This document shows, piece after piece, positions 34,601 to 46,798 of a DNA stretch of 64,000 bases. Source of the DNA: Symbiodinium natans (lineage: Eukaryota; Sar; Dinophyceae; Suessiales; Symbiodiniaceae); the NCBI GenBank assembly GCA_905221605.1, contig CAJNDS010000813.1:336001-400000 (forward strand), in the 5' to 3' direction. How positions within the stretch are numbered: the first letter of the stretch is position 1; every line of letters begins with the position of its first letter. Both the position numbers and the translations under genes were made by a program. The notes beneath the pieces are model-generated. The model ran no database searches, was not told the DNA's origin, and saw only the letters and a list, made by a program, of their open reading frames with translations.

Positions 34601-37085
34601 AGTACGTCGAATTACAGTTGTGGCGAATTTGCCTCGATGTGTCAGACAGGTAGCTCTTTCTACCTGTGCCATTCGTGGTCCTAAGAGCCACCACGTCTCA
34701 GCTTATCAGATATGCCAAGGTGTGCGAAGTATGCACTCTCTGACATGCACACTCTTTAAAGCGTTGGGGGGAGGGGGGAAAGGACACGACACGATCGATC
34801 CCCGACCTACAGCTGCGTGGCCCAACGAAAAGCTTGTAAACAGCTGATCGCTTAGGTGGGAATTTGAGAGTTCCTGCTGTCACCGAGTTGTTCCGGAGTG
34901 GCTGCTTTGCTTCGCTTCCCCTTTCACTGCACTGTAGTATATATATGGTATACTATCGTAGGCCAGAGTTCAGATGGGATTTAGTTACGGCTTCTCACGC
35001 AGGAGCATGCAAGCTTCGGTCGGCCCTGCAACCTTGATGTACGAACTCGACGCATTTGAGACCAGATTGCTTGAACATCCTCTGTTTCGTGTGTCATTGG
35101 CTGCTCCGTGCCGAACCATATCATCGGTGTATCAGCCTGTGGTTGCGATGAGGGGCTTGGGTCGTTCCATGACCTGTTCCGCTCCAGGCTGTGAGCATGC
35201 ACATACGAACATTAGTGAATGACTAGACTTCTTGGCACCAGCTCCAATCAAGCGTTCAAGCTGCCAAATCTTTCGATGCACATGCCCTACAAGCAAAGCT
35301 GGTGCATTGCAGCTGAACAGTTTTCTACTACTCTTTTTGCTGGCGCCGCTCCCGTGGTCGCTCTGGTGGCTCTGGCAAAGCCACTGCCACCAGCCACTGC
35401 CACCGATGCACGGTGCGATCCTTGGGTGTGAATTGACTTTTTCATGTGTCCATGTTACAAATGTCAAAGTTTTTCGATGTTGCGATGAATCCTTGACAAT
35501 GCTTGCAGCACACTAACTGTAGCTAGAAAAGTTCCTGCTGAATATGCTGAACAGCGTGCAGATTTGTACGAATTGTGCCGGTTTAGAGAAATTGAGGTTA
35601 TCATCCAGCCAGAAGCTCAGCGATCACCATGCCGCAGATCTAGCTTGGATGAGTTGGGCGTGTGGATCCTGGATGCCTCGCTTGCGGCCAACAGTTTTGT
35701 ACCCGCGAACGTGCTGTTGTTCACCTTCAAAGGGACACCAGTGGTTGTCGGGAGTTCTTAGTCCGGACATTCCGCCCATTGTCGTCTGAGCATGCCGACT
35801 TTCTTGATGCACACGATGCCAAAAGAGAAGCGTACTGGTGTCAGACCTGCTGAGCACCGTGAGGGGTGTCGGCCGAGGATTGTACAGAGCGATCTCGAGC
35901 CTCTGGATTCCAATGACATTCCTGGACTCCACCCTCTTTCAGTTGAGAACCCTTGTTACGGCCGCGATTTCGAGCCTGCTCCACAAGCTCCTGAGGCTTA
36001 CACTCGGTCAAAAGCCAGCTACGCGAAGGAAGAAATTAAACTGGCCGGCAACATTCCCGCTCGAAGGCTTGTCGTTACGCGGTAGCGTTCGACATGATCA
36101 CATGCGATAAGCCCGCAGAAGACTGAGAATAGTTTGCGTTTCTCCCGTGTGCAAGCACTTTGTTTATGTGTCTAGTGTAATGACAGACGCTCGGACTTTG
36201 GATCCTCGGACGCGTGTGTGAGTGAGGGAGCTTTTGGCATGTCTGGCGTAACGTCTTCGACTTGCTTTTGTCCGGAGTGGGAGAGTCGCTATGGATTCGT
36301 TCGTCGGCAAAACTCGTTTGCCGATTTTTTGCTGCGGGATCTGTGGCACGAGCAGGACTTGAATACACAATCCATGCAGAGCAGGCTTCGTGAGATTGTA
36401 CTCGTCTGATACATTCCTCAACTGTGGCAGATGCTGGGCTTGGAGTCTATGCAATATAGGATCAAGGGGCGTCGTCAAAGGAACATGAGCACTATATAGA
36501 CAGGCGTATTTGTTGCAGCGAAAATAGTGCCCTCAAACTTTTACCCTGTCGGCAGGCAGGACCAGCTTGCTTTGCTAAGGTCTCCAGCTCGCAAGGCAAT
36601 TGCTGCCTGAATGGCCAGAGGTGTGGGGCGCAGAAGGGCTGTGCATTTATTTCTCATGTATTCACAGAATGGCTTGGCGATCTGGGATTGTGGGCCCATG
36701 TTCGTGCTTTGGCTTGATCGGATGTATTCTCGACGGTTTTTGTTTTGAATTCCCCCTCGGTGTGGGCTCTGTGTACTCCTCATCCGGGGTTTCTCAGAAT
36801 CCTCCAAAAATCCTGCAAATCCCAGAGAAATCCATACGAAAACCCTCAATGAATCCTGTATCCCTGGTGTGACCAAACCCCAGACAAGCCCGCAGAATAT
36901 CTCGGGAGCTCCCAATTCCAAGATGATCCCAACAATCCTCATCAAACGGCTTAGCCTGGGGTTGGGATGCTCGAAGTACGGTCACTTTCTGCACGGTGCT
37001 CCCTTTTTCTTGCAATTTGCCATTTGCATATCTGTTTACCCCAAAAAGGAACCTTATGGGGTCTTCTCCTCAGAACGAAAGAGCC
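28657..37085. other. Long stretch with no recognised gene
   Basis: At 29124-29225 a 33-codon frame begins MVFRVFLGVLAMVSFTLEA, a good signal-peptide shape, and might be a first exon of a secreted protein. Other open plus-strand blocks of coding-like composition lie at 31367-31480, 32105-32320, 33289-33545, 34570-34650 and 35535-36085. Simple repeats: GA at 29697-29721 and GAAGAAGCA at 30,258-30,285. No rRNA or tRNA was seen; two sequences resembling a tRNA T-loop lack a cloverleaf. Confidence 0.35.
35662..35853 (+). CDS. Zinc-finger-like ORF fragment, possibly retroelement-derived
   Basis: A 64-codon open frame with CLACGQQFCTRERAVVHL, then a Cys about 7 residues later, and an aromatic/Cys end YWCQTC. 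The spacing CxxC-Phe-x8-H-x7-C resembles the single finger found near the C-terminus of some non-LTR retrotransposon proteins in dinoflagellates (recalled from general knowledge, not checked). An adjacent frame at 35830-36085 continues with coding-like composition but is out of register, so if this is a retroelement relic it is frameshifted. It could also be an ordinary exon. Confidence 0.3.
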   Translation: MDPGCLACGQQFCTRERAVVHLQRDTSGCREFLVRTFRPLSSEHADFLDAHDAKREAYWCQTC

Positions 37086-37935
37086 ACGCTCTTGGCCAGA
37101 TTGGTGTCGCGCAGTTTGGTACGTGGTCTCCAATGCATGGGCGTCCGGTTTTCATGGTTCCCATCATGAATCATGAGGGACAGGGATACGCGTTTGGCCC
37201 AATTGGCGTCATGCGGTTGTGTTGCATGGTCTCCCATGGCCTCCGATCAAGAGCAACAAGGGCCAGGCGGGTCCGTGGTCTCCATTCTCCGATCATGAGC
37301 GGCAGTCTCAGTGGCGCTGAGTGGGTGTCGCTCGGTTCGGGGCGGGTGTCACGCGGTTTGGGTTCGTGGTCCCCATGATCTCCGATCATGGCATGGCGAC
37401 AGGGGGGAACGGGTCCGTGGTCTCAGGGGTCTCCCACGGTCTCCGATCATGTTGTTTGGGTGTCGCACGGTTTGGGTCCGTGTTCTCCATGGTCTCCAAT
37501 CATGAGCCACGTGCTTTGACTCGGGTCCGTGGCCTCCCATGGTCTCCGATCAAGAGCGACAAGGGCCGTGCGGGCGGGTGCCGATCATAAGCCACGGTCA
37601 TGCGCATGGGTCCGTGGTCTTAGTGGTCACCCGGCCTCCAATCACGGGCGCACAAGGTCTGGGTGGGTGTCACGCGATTCGGGTCCGTTTCTCTGACCAT
37701 GAGCGACAAGTCAGGCGGTTTTGGTCCGTGGTTTCGCATGGTCTCCGAGATCAGGAGCGACAGGGGTCGGCAGGGTGTCACGCACGTGAGTGTGTGTGTG
37801 GTCTCCTATGGTCTCCGTTCGTGGGCGCACAAGGGCTGGGTGGGTGGGTCCGTGGTCTGCCACGGTTGCCGATTGGGTGCACAAGGGCTGGGCATGTGTC
37901 AAGCGGTTCGGGTTGGTGGTCCCCATGGTCTATGG
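37086..37935 (+). repeat. Degenerate minisatellite, about 54-bp period
   Basis: About 11 diverged copies of a unit containing GGTTTGGGTCCGTGGTCTCC and CTCCGATCATGAGCGACA. Successive CCGATCA-type marks lie at about 37244, 37288, 37379, 37441, 37495, 37547, 37581, 37636, 37690, 37744 and 37815, so the commonest spacing is 52-55 bp, with insertions. The open frames across it come from the repeat. Confidence 0.8.
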
Positions 37936-39860
37936 GAAAGCAGTGCCGAAAGCATTTTTCAGGCGACGAAAAATGCATGTGGCATGCCCTGGGACGCGCG
38001 TCGGAAAGTGGTGGAATAGACATGCATGACTGCCCGAAAGCATTTTGCCAGCCCTAAAAATGCTTTCGAGCTTGCTTTCAACATTTGCAGTGTCAGGCTC
38101 TCTTTCTGCGGTCTTTCAAGGGGGAAAGCAATGAAAGACAGCTGAGCGCGATTTTGAATGCAAATTTGCATTGTGCTTCTTAAGTCAGACTTATGTTGGT
38201 TTTGGGAAAAGCAAGCTGCGCAAATGCATTTAGGCCGCTTTGAAAAATGCATCTGGCGATGTTCCTCGTGGCTCTGGGTCTCAAGGGGCAGTCCTGCGCA
38301 AGGTCGAACAGTTCTCTAGACGCGTCAGGATTCCCATAGCTGCTATGCACAGAGAAGACAAGAGGAAACCAAAGCAATCATGAGCCGACAAAGCCCAAGC
38401 AACGTGATGGGAAACCAGTGCGTTGCGAGCTGATTCAGCGAGGGCCTATGGGGATCGGATGAGAAGAGAGTAGCATGAGAGTAGTTTGAGGGTTTGAGCC
38501 GTTTGAGCCGTGACTTGCGGAGAGGTTGAGCGATCCCGGCTTGATGGAGTGGAGTGATGTGGAGTGCACCGCGCAATGCCTTCTAGCTGAAAAAACGCAC
38601 AAGCCAGATCAAGCCAGGGCCCAAGGAGTCAAGGAGGCTTTTGTCGGTTGATTCGGGACATTGGCGTAAAACGGCGCCCAAGAACGCAAAGTAGTGGAGC
38701 GAGGCTTTGTCCAAACTATTGTGAGCCACATTTTTGTTCGTTGGCTTTTCTCAGTAGGAAGGAAGCCCGCCCCATTATGTCGCCACTGGCGCTTGGATGA
38801 ACGCGTTGTTGCATGTGCACTTTCTCAGTTTCAGTTCTGTCCGGGCGTATTCCCATTTGCACCTCTCCAATAAACCGCATGGGACTCACGGCACCTGGGA
38901 TGCGATGGTTGTTGGCTTACCCCTAGATTTCTGATGCTCACTTCATGTACAGACTGGGAGCGCACCTTAGGAATTAATTAATTCATGGTTTGTTAGCCTT
39001 TTCTTGCAAGCAGATTTGCGATCTTGTCTGTTCGGTTAGCGGTTATTTAGCGAGTTTTTGTGAGCTGCCGTAGGGAAGAATGCAAGAAAATATCAAGAAC
39101 TAAGCGAGAAATTAGCAAGCAATTACAGCGAAATTAGCAACTTGCACAAGAGCCTGAAAAGCTCAGTTTTCTCACACTTTTCTCACAAAAACCCGCAACT
39201 TTCCTACAGATGTTTTGCAATTTTCTATCTGCTGGTCGTAAACTGTTGCTAATTTCCTCGCAGTTGTTCTCTCAATTATATCGCAAAATTCTCTCCGTAT
39301 TATTTTTCATGATTTCCAGTCTGTACATGACCAACTCCAGTCAAAACTCTAGACACCTGAAACGAAATGAAGAAGAAAAAGCGGAAGAAGGGCTTGCGGC
39401 TGGCCGGAGGGCTTCCCTGGTGAAAAGCTGGGTAGAAGGAGAGAGGGAGACCAACCTCCAGGGCACGAGAGAAGACCCCTCCGATGTTGAGTTTAGCCGC
39501 GTTTAGCCTGCATCCATTGAATCCATTGCCATTCTCCCTTGCCTTCAGGCTTTGCGTGGCCACCTGACTGCACTTAGCGTTCGATTTGCAAACTTGCGGC
39601 GACATGTAGAAGAATTCCGGGTGCAAACCGCATACAGGTGTATGTAACTTGTATGTACTTATGCATACATGTGCGTGTACATGCAAAACATTTTATGTAT
39701 GTATGCATGTATGTATATACAAATATACAAATATATTTATTTTTTATGCTACCCCCCCCCCCTAAAACCCACGTTTTACTATGTTTGCCTATCGCACACA
39801 ATGAAAACCTCTCCCCCGGCACCCTCAATTCCAGAATTCCAGATTTTCTGAAACCCCTAA
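37936..39860. other. No gene recognised
   Basis: Contains several copies of GAAAGCATTTT/AAAAATGC-like words at 37,950-38,260, an AT-rich part from 38,980 with repeated AGCAAxTTxCTxG-like words, and an ATGT microsatellite at about 39,640-39,740. No coding exon could be supported. Confidence 0.4.
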
Positions 39861-39957
39861 TTCCAGAATTCCAGATTTTTCAGAGGCCCCCAGTTCCAGA
39901 ATTCCAGAATCTGGTATTCTGGAACTGGGGGCCTCTGAAAAATCTGGAATTCTGGAA
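39861..39957. repeat. Near-perfect 97-bp palindrome
   Basis: Arms 39861-39908 and 39910-39957 are reverse complements at 47 of 48 positions around a single central base. Each arm carries several GAATTC-centred words (TTCCAGAATTCCAG) and the block CAGAGGCCCCCAG. It could form a long hairpin or cruciform. Confidence 0.9.
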
Positions 39958-40330
39958 TTCTAAATTCGGAGAGCCGAGAAAAAGGGGTTACATTGTAAAG
40001 TTAGAGATGGAAAATAAGAGTCTTATTGGGATTCCTATTAGTTTGAAAGGATTCCTTATCATCTTCTAGGCTTCCTATCAAATTTAATGATACTCCTGTT
40101 CACTTTAATGGGGAGTTCCAGAATTCCAGAATCTGGAACTCTGGAACTGGGGGCCTCTGAAAAATCTGGAATTCTGGAATTCTGGAATTCTAAATTCGGA
40201 GAGCCGAGAAAAAAGGTTACATGTTAAGATTAAATGGGATTCCTATTCGTTTGATAGGATTCCTTATTGTTTTCTAGGCTTCCTATTGAATTTAGTTATA
40301 CCCTGTTCACTTTAATGGGCGTTCCTATTA
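39910..40330 (+). repeat. Tandem duplication of the palindrome right arm and its flank
   Basis: The segment beginning at the right arm (CTGGAACTGGGGGCCTCTGA), through AAATTCGGAGAGCCGAG, to the AT-rich GGATTCCTATT flank at about 39921-40120, recurs at about 40144-40330 with moderate divergence. The unit is roughly 220 bp. Confidence 0.75.
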
Positions 40331-41390
40331 AATTAATAAGATCCAAGTAATTTGGATACGATTCTCAGTAATTTAATGGCATTCTTATTCCAAGTAAATT
40401 TAATAGAAAGTCTAAGAATTTGAATAAGCTTCATAACAATTTTTTAACATATTCCTATGAATTCTAATAGGCTTCTTATTTGGATTCCTTTAGCTTTTAT
40501 CAGCTTCCTATTCATTTAAGTAGGTTTCTGATTAATTTGAATAGGCTTCGTATTCATTTTAACAGGGTTTCTCATTCATGTTGAAAGGATTTCTAAATTC
40601 ATTTTCATAGGGTTCCAACTAGATTCAACAGTGCTCTCATGATTTTTTAAATCCTGTTCCTTATTCATTTCAGTTGGACTCGAAGTATGTAATTTTATTA
40701 TGCTTCTTAATGATTTAAATAGCAATCCTATTACCTAAAAGTTTTAATAGGGTTCATAATAATTCTAACAGTACGACTCTTATTGTTTTAAAGGGTCCAC
40801 GTTACTTTTTTATAGAATTTTATTGGCTCCTCTCTGAATCTTAATTTACTCTTAACAGAATCCATAGATTTTCGTAAGCTTCCTTTAATTTTAATAGCAT
40901 TCCTCTGAATTCAAAAGGGTTCCTATTCGTTTCAATGGGCTTCCTATGATTCCTCTGAATAGGACTCCAAGAAATTTTAAGAGGAGCCCTACTAATTTAA
41001 TAAGCTTCTACATATTTAACCTAGATTCCCACTAATTGTACTAGGAGTCTTACTAAATTCTTCAAAAGAATCGTATGAATTTCAATAGGGTTCTCATTCA
41101 TGTTAATGGGGTTCCTGTTAAATTCATACGAACCCTATGAATCCTATTAAATTTAGTAGGAACCCAAGTAAAACTAACAGCACACATATTAAAATTAATA
41201 GCAATCCACGATCTCGAGCAAGTTGTTCAGGTCACTTCTGTTTGAGCACTCGCTCGAGCAATTACTGAGTGGATCATTACGTGAATTGAGCTTTTTGGAA
41301 TCAACGAAGTTAATTAAAGTGATTAAATCAATTACATTAGACAAATTAGTGAAATTGAGTAAAATATTTAATGAATTAATAAAGCCCTAC
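40230..41390. repeat. AT-rich island of degenerate TTCCTATT/AATAGG repeats
   Basis: About 1.1 kb, strongly AT-rich compared with the rest of the window, built of diverged units of about 20 bases around TTCCTATTAATTTTAATAGG. No ORF of note. It follows directly from the tandem duplication at 39.9-40.3 kb, whose flank contains the same words. Confidence 0.75.
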
Positions 41391-41446
41391 CATGATCAAA
41401 CTGGGAGGCCGATCTGTCGGACTTCAGGGAAAGAGCATATGGAAAC

Positions 41447-41457
41447 GTTTTTTTTTT

Positions 41458-41488
<31 letters not shown>

Positions 41489-41626
41489 TACCATATATGT
41501 ATATATGTATATACATATAAATATATACACACTTATATCTACAGATATATATATATATATACATATATACATATATTTACATATCTGTGTGTGTGAGTGA
41601 GTGCGTGCGTGCGTGCGTTCGTGGTT

Positions 41627-41658
<32 letters not shown>

Positions 41659-41660
41659 TG
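41447..41660 (+). repeat. Poly-T/poly-G junction and TA/GT microsatellites
   Basis: A T-run of about 20 runs directly into a G-run of about 20 (41447-41488). An ATATGT/TA block (to about 41585), a GCGT block and a GT run up to about 41658 follow. A further G-run of about 20 lies at 41887-41906. Confidence 0.95.
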
Positions 41661-44600
41661 ATCGGGGCCCGCCCGGTCCCCCCCCCACCCATGAACCCCA
41701 TCCTCGCTGTGGTGTGCTTGGGGGGTCGGGTTAGGGATGGTCGGTGTAAGGTTTTGGGCTTATAGGGTTTGTGTCACACTGCACAGGTTTAGGGATTCAG
41801 GGGAAGGGTTTAGGCGTACGCTCCCCCTCCCGCGGTGATGCGGTTGGGCATATAGGGTTAAGGGGAGGGAGGGGATCTCATGGGCGGGGGGGGGGGGGGG
41901 GGGGGTGGGGGCGGATGGGACCGGCAAACCGCGAACTGCAATCACATAAATGAACGTGCGTGCGTGGGTGGGTGTGTGTGTGTGTGTGTATAGGTAGGTA
42001 TGTACACGTAGGGATGCCGCATGTGCTGTGTTGCTGGGGCCCGTGCAGGAATGTTCAAGCAAATTGCACCGAGTAAGTCGGCATACATTTAAGCCAACAT
42101 TCCACTCCATGCATCGTGCCAGAAGTGCTGTATGGTTGATAGTTGATAGTGGTTGATAGGTGGGGCGTACATGCAAAGCATGCTTGGGGAAAGTATATGG
42201 AAATATCGAATATATGCATGGAGGCACAATTAGCGTATGTGTCGCAGGTCGCATGCTGCATGATGAGTTTCCTCTGCATTGGCACGGTCATGGCCTCGAA
42301 GATGCTCTCAGGTCTCTGTCTACTCGAGGGCTGCCCCATGCTGCCCCTTGTTGAAAGCAGGCGGCGATGCTTCACCTGGCTCCGCACCATGTGGCGACCG
42401 GTGCCGACTACGTAGGGGTGGACCAGAGTGTGGCATGGACCTCAGGATACTTCAGGCCCTCAGGACAACTTGTGCCGCCTCAGCTCAGGAAATTTCCACA
42501 GTAATTTGGGCGGCAAGGCAGCCAAGCTGTTCAGAACTGTGAGGTTCAAGGCATGCGACAGCATGTCAACGCGGCAGCAGACTGGGTCTGCAGCCGAGCG
42601 ACTGGTGTGTACTGCAGGCTTAAATTACCACAACGGCGATGAATACATGACATGCCCCACACGAAAGGGTAAACAAAAAGCATGCACAGGCTCCCCACCC
42701 GCCACTTAACACTATTTTGCCTCGACCACCCCAAACCCATGGCAACCCGGTGTGGGGGCCATCCTGCCGTTTTCAGGCAGGCAACTACGAAAACTCAACC
42801 GCAAGCTTCTGTCGTGGTACTGTGGAATTCTCTGAGGACTCTTCTGGGGATGGGTGCTCCAGAGGACAGTGGGCGGGTGTCTCTGTGGGGGGCACTCCAG
42901 GGATGCTCGAAGGGATTCTCTGCGGGCTTCCCGGTGGGGACTCCAGGGATACTCGGCACTGAGAATGTGCAATTGTGGCGTTTTTGCATACCTGGCGGGT
43001 TGGGCGCAAGGGGAAGCGGTGACCACCTTAAAGCTGCAGGCCACAGGCGCAAACTTCAAGCCTCTTCAAGCCTAGATCCAGTATTGATTAGGATATGCTA
43101 GGATCCGGCTTGCTTAGTCCGAGCAAAAAGGAGAATCTTCCGTCGAGGCACGTTAACTGTTAACTGCACCTCCCAGGCGCGGAGTGTGAGTCAGAATGCA
43201 CACCAAGCCAGCTCTGATTGGGCGCTCACCTCAGTTCCATTTGCCTTCTTCACATGCTCACCACGTCAAGTGTGTTGTGCCGACAGGGATGTGAGGATCT
43301 TGAACAGCAGAAACGCAAAGTGCACTAGTTGTGTCCTACCGGTCGTAAGAAAAATTCGTTGCCTGCAGGTACGTGGTTATGCCTCTGTCAGGATATGTGC
43401 TAATCTTGATGGGGGTGTTGCGGCAAAGAAGTCATCATCACAAAAAAGTAGTTTGGGGTTTGGACTTCTTCACAGATGCTTTCGCAGAGACAGTCCCAAC
43501 GGCTCGATTGCGCGTTTGCATCGTGCAGGTCCATGGAAGGGTGCCTAGTGTATATAGTCTTCGTGTTGATTCGTGTTGTTTCTTTCATGAGGGAATTAAG
43601 AGTGACAACAAGGTCGCCAGCGTGAGTCATCATTGGCACGGAGTTGGAGCAGACGTCGACGGGCTCTTATGCGTCTCTAGAAAAAAAAACCACACGACTG
43701 CCGCGAAGCTAGCTGGCAGCTTGCTCACTGGTTGGCTTACGCATTTGAGGTGGAAAGCGCTGGACTTGAGCAGCGCATGAAGCGTGCGGGGGACTGGGCA
43801 CGGGCCCGAGCCTGTCTGAAGTATAGCTAGCTCTGCCGAATGCAAGATTCAAGAGTCTACTTGCCTACCTGAGCAACTCGGATCATTATGTTTGTCGAGG
43901 GTTCCGTGCTCAAGAGTGACCCCTGATTTTTTTGACTGTATGGCCACCCCCGCCGACCCGTTCCAGGTCACAGGTATGTGCGGAGGAGACCCCTGATCCA
44001 CACATGTCATGTCATCTCCTGATGAGTTTGTTTCGACAATATAGCTTGAGACCTGGGCTAGTCGAATTGTGGATGGATTGCCCGCGGCGGTTGGGCGATA
44101 AGTCGGCGATAAGGTTTCATATCGCACGGTTGTTGTATCGATTGTGGAAATCTGCGCAGACGAGCGAAGACGGGCGAAGACGAGCGACGACGAGCGACGA
44201 GTGACGAGCGACGACGCGCGAAGACGAGCGAAGACGAGTGACGCTCGCGCTCGGCGTTGCTCGGCGCTCGGCGTCGCCGAGACTGCCGCCACGCTCTGCT
44301 GATTGCTGACGGATCTTGAGAAGACCCTGTCCGTGAGCCAGCAAGCTCAGGCCAAATGTTTTGGCAAAGCTGACTCAAATGGTGTGCTCAGGCGTCATGT
44401 CAAGAATGATCAAGAATGGTAAGTACGCAAAATATACGGCCAGCACCACATGAGTTTCTTGCGAGTGCTGAAGTACGCGCAGGTGTTGAGTCAGCCACGT
44501 ATGGACTGAGTGTGGGATGAGTATGTTTACCTGCGCGTTGACATTACACAGGAGCCTTCGAGAACTGAGACTCAGGACTCTTTTCAGGCACATCGCATCA

Positions 44601-46798
44601 TCACCATCGGTTGACAACCCTCGTCCCGGTTCACGGTCGAGTCTCGCCTTCTTTGGGGAGAGTGGCTCGCATGGTGCGAAGTACTGTACAGTTCACATTG
44701 GTACCCACTCTGCTGAAGCTGTTTGCACATCTGCTGGCCGGCATCTTCAGAAATTGAGACTAGATGGGTTTCGCCATGGACAGCTTGCCGTTTCAAGGCA
44801 CAGCATGCATGGTACAACTCTCATGGTGTGGCTGGTGGGCCCAGACAACATCCGGCCTGGTACTACTGAATCCCCCTACCCCCTCCTTCGACCCCCCGCC
44901 TAATTACGTAAGAAATCCAGCCACTAACTTCCTAATTTGCCCCCACTCGCCCCTCTCTCAGTTTCTTATTTCCAAGAAATACAGCGCCGCAGTTTTTTGG
45001 GGGGGACCGAAGAAAGCTGGATGTCTTACTTGATTGGCAAGTTTTTGCTGTACGTTGCCGCGGATGGACCAGGCTCTCGGATAGAAAAATTGAGCGGCCT
45101 GTCAGGCACGGCAAGTACATCAGCAGCTGATGGGGCAGCTGCTGTCTTAGCCTGCTGTGCCTCCCCCCCCCCCCTCCCGCTGCCGATTTTATGCACCACA
45201 TGATAACATGTCTGTCATGTTTGCGAGACACGTAGCACGTCTGTATTTCCAACACATCATTTCACTTCAAGTCAGGGACCAAATCCTGAATGACTATGAC
45301 TGCACGGACGTTGCCGACATTCCAAGTTGGCCGTGGCCTGATACGCCGTGGAGTTCGAGGAGCCGTCGATCGATGTTTATGAGTGCTGGTTGTTGTGCAG
45401 TATGTTGCGAAGGTCAGATGCACACAAGGCGTGGTGCTGTGAGCACCATGACACCGCGCCCAAGCCTAAGTCGCCAATCCATGCTGCAACGATTACCCCA
45501 TGGATTGATGATGGCATGTGATCTTGAAAACCGATAAATTCGGCCGCGATTCAAAGAGTCCAGGGTACGCAGCAGGTGGCGCCGAAGACAACTGCGGACA
45601 CCCCCTGAGCGATCTAGTACCTTGTGTTCAGGGAGCACGATCAAATAACCGCAGAAGTCTGAGTAAAGTGAGCTTGAGAACGGCCCTTTAATCTTATTTC
45701 AAGGAGCGAGCGACGCGTGAATCACATTCAAGGAATGGATGATGAACGGATGATAACGGATGGATGGGAGAATGAGGGTGAAAAGGGGGCCAAATAATAA
45801 ATAAGTCTTTTCATAGGGCCCTTTTCATCTCCCCCGTTCGCTGCGTCACAAATGTGCTCGAACTCCATTCCGCTCGAGGATGACATGTTGTATGCTCTGG
45901 TGCCCTACAAATCATTGGCGACATGTCCGTCAGCACCCTCTCGTTACTCAGTCAATCGATTCTGCGTTCGCCCGCGATGGGAAAATGCGACCACCGCTCG
46001 ATGGGAACCGCTCGGATACACAAATGTCGAGTGCAAACCGCTGCCATTCAGCGTGTACCTCGACAATACGAGCCGATGTTCAAGCCACCGACTCGGGCGA
46101 GTTTGCCACTGTTTCGGAAGCAGGTGGAAAATTTGGTTTGCACTGCAGATGCAATGCTTTCATGTCGAGCAGTTCGTTGTCGCAGCAAACAGACTGGGGG
46201 TAGAGGGGACGTGAGCAGCAGCGGGGCCGCGACATTCTCCTGTTTTGATGAACCCTTGTGGATCCTTGTGGTGTTCATGTAAGTCATCGGCGCTGAGGTG
46301 CGCGGCGGAGGCCCTGATTTTGAAGTTGTCCTCAACTCTTGCCTAGAGGCTTGCATAAGGCATGCGTGCGACACGGCATGTCACGACTGCACCCGAACAT
46401 AATTATCCGAGCCTCCTAAGTTGTGATGCCATAAGCATGTATCTCAAGAGAGAGATCTCAAGTTATTCGGCAGCCAGGCGTCGACAAGCCATTCACCCCA
46501 GCACTACGTACCTCGACTGAGACGTGCCGGGAGTGCTGTGTTGGTCAGATGGATGTTGCACCACGACTGTTTTGTTCAGCCGGTACAAGACCTAAGATCT
46601 GTTGCCAGTATGAGAGTAACTAGAGGGTGACCTGTCCCGCATTATGATTGCGAGCTATAGCCCACCTGCCAAGATGTGGATCTCTGTCCCCTTGCACAAG
46701 GGGAAGTGCGCCCGACCGACATTCGCACAGGGAGAGACGTAAGCAGAACCTCGTCAAACGTCCAAGACATTGCTTCCAACATGCCTGAAACGCAGCAG
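41661..46798. other. No recognised gene; scattered open frames
   Basis: Open plus-strand blocks of coding-like composition occur at about 43373-43560 (beginning VVMPLSGYVLILMGVL, hydrophobic), 44517-44760, 45200-45400 and 45852-46280, none recognised and several open in two frames. At 42840-42960 there is a short imperfect repeat of GGGGACTCCAGGGATACTCG-like words. At 44150-44265 there is a degenerate GACGAGCGA array. Confidence 0.35.

Noticed and set aside
44150-44270. GACGAGCGA repeats as a CRISPR-like array
   Set aside because: The units are contiguous and degenerate without spacers, and the organism is a eukaryote.
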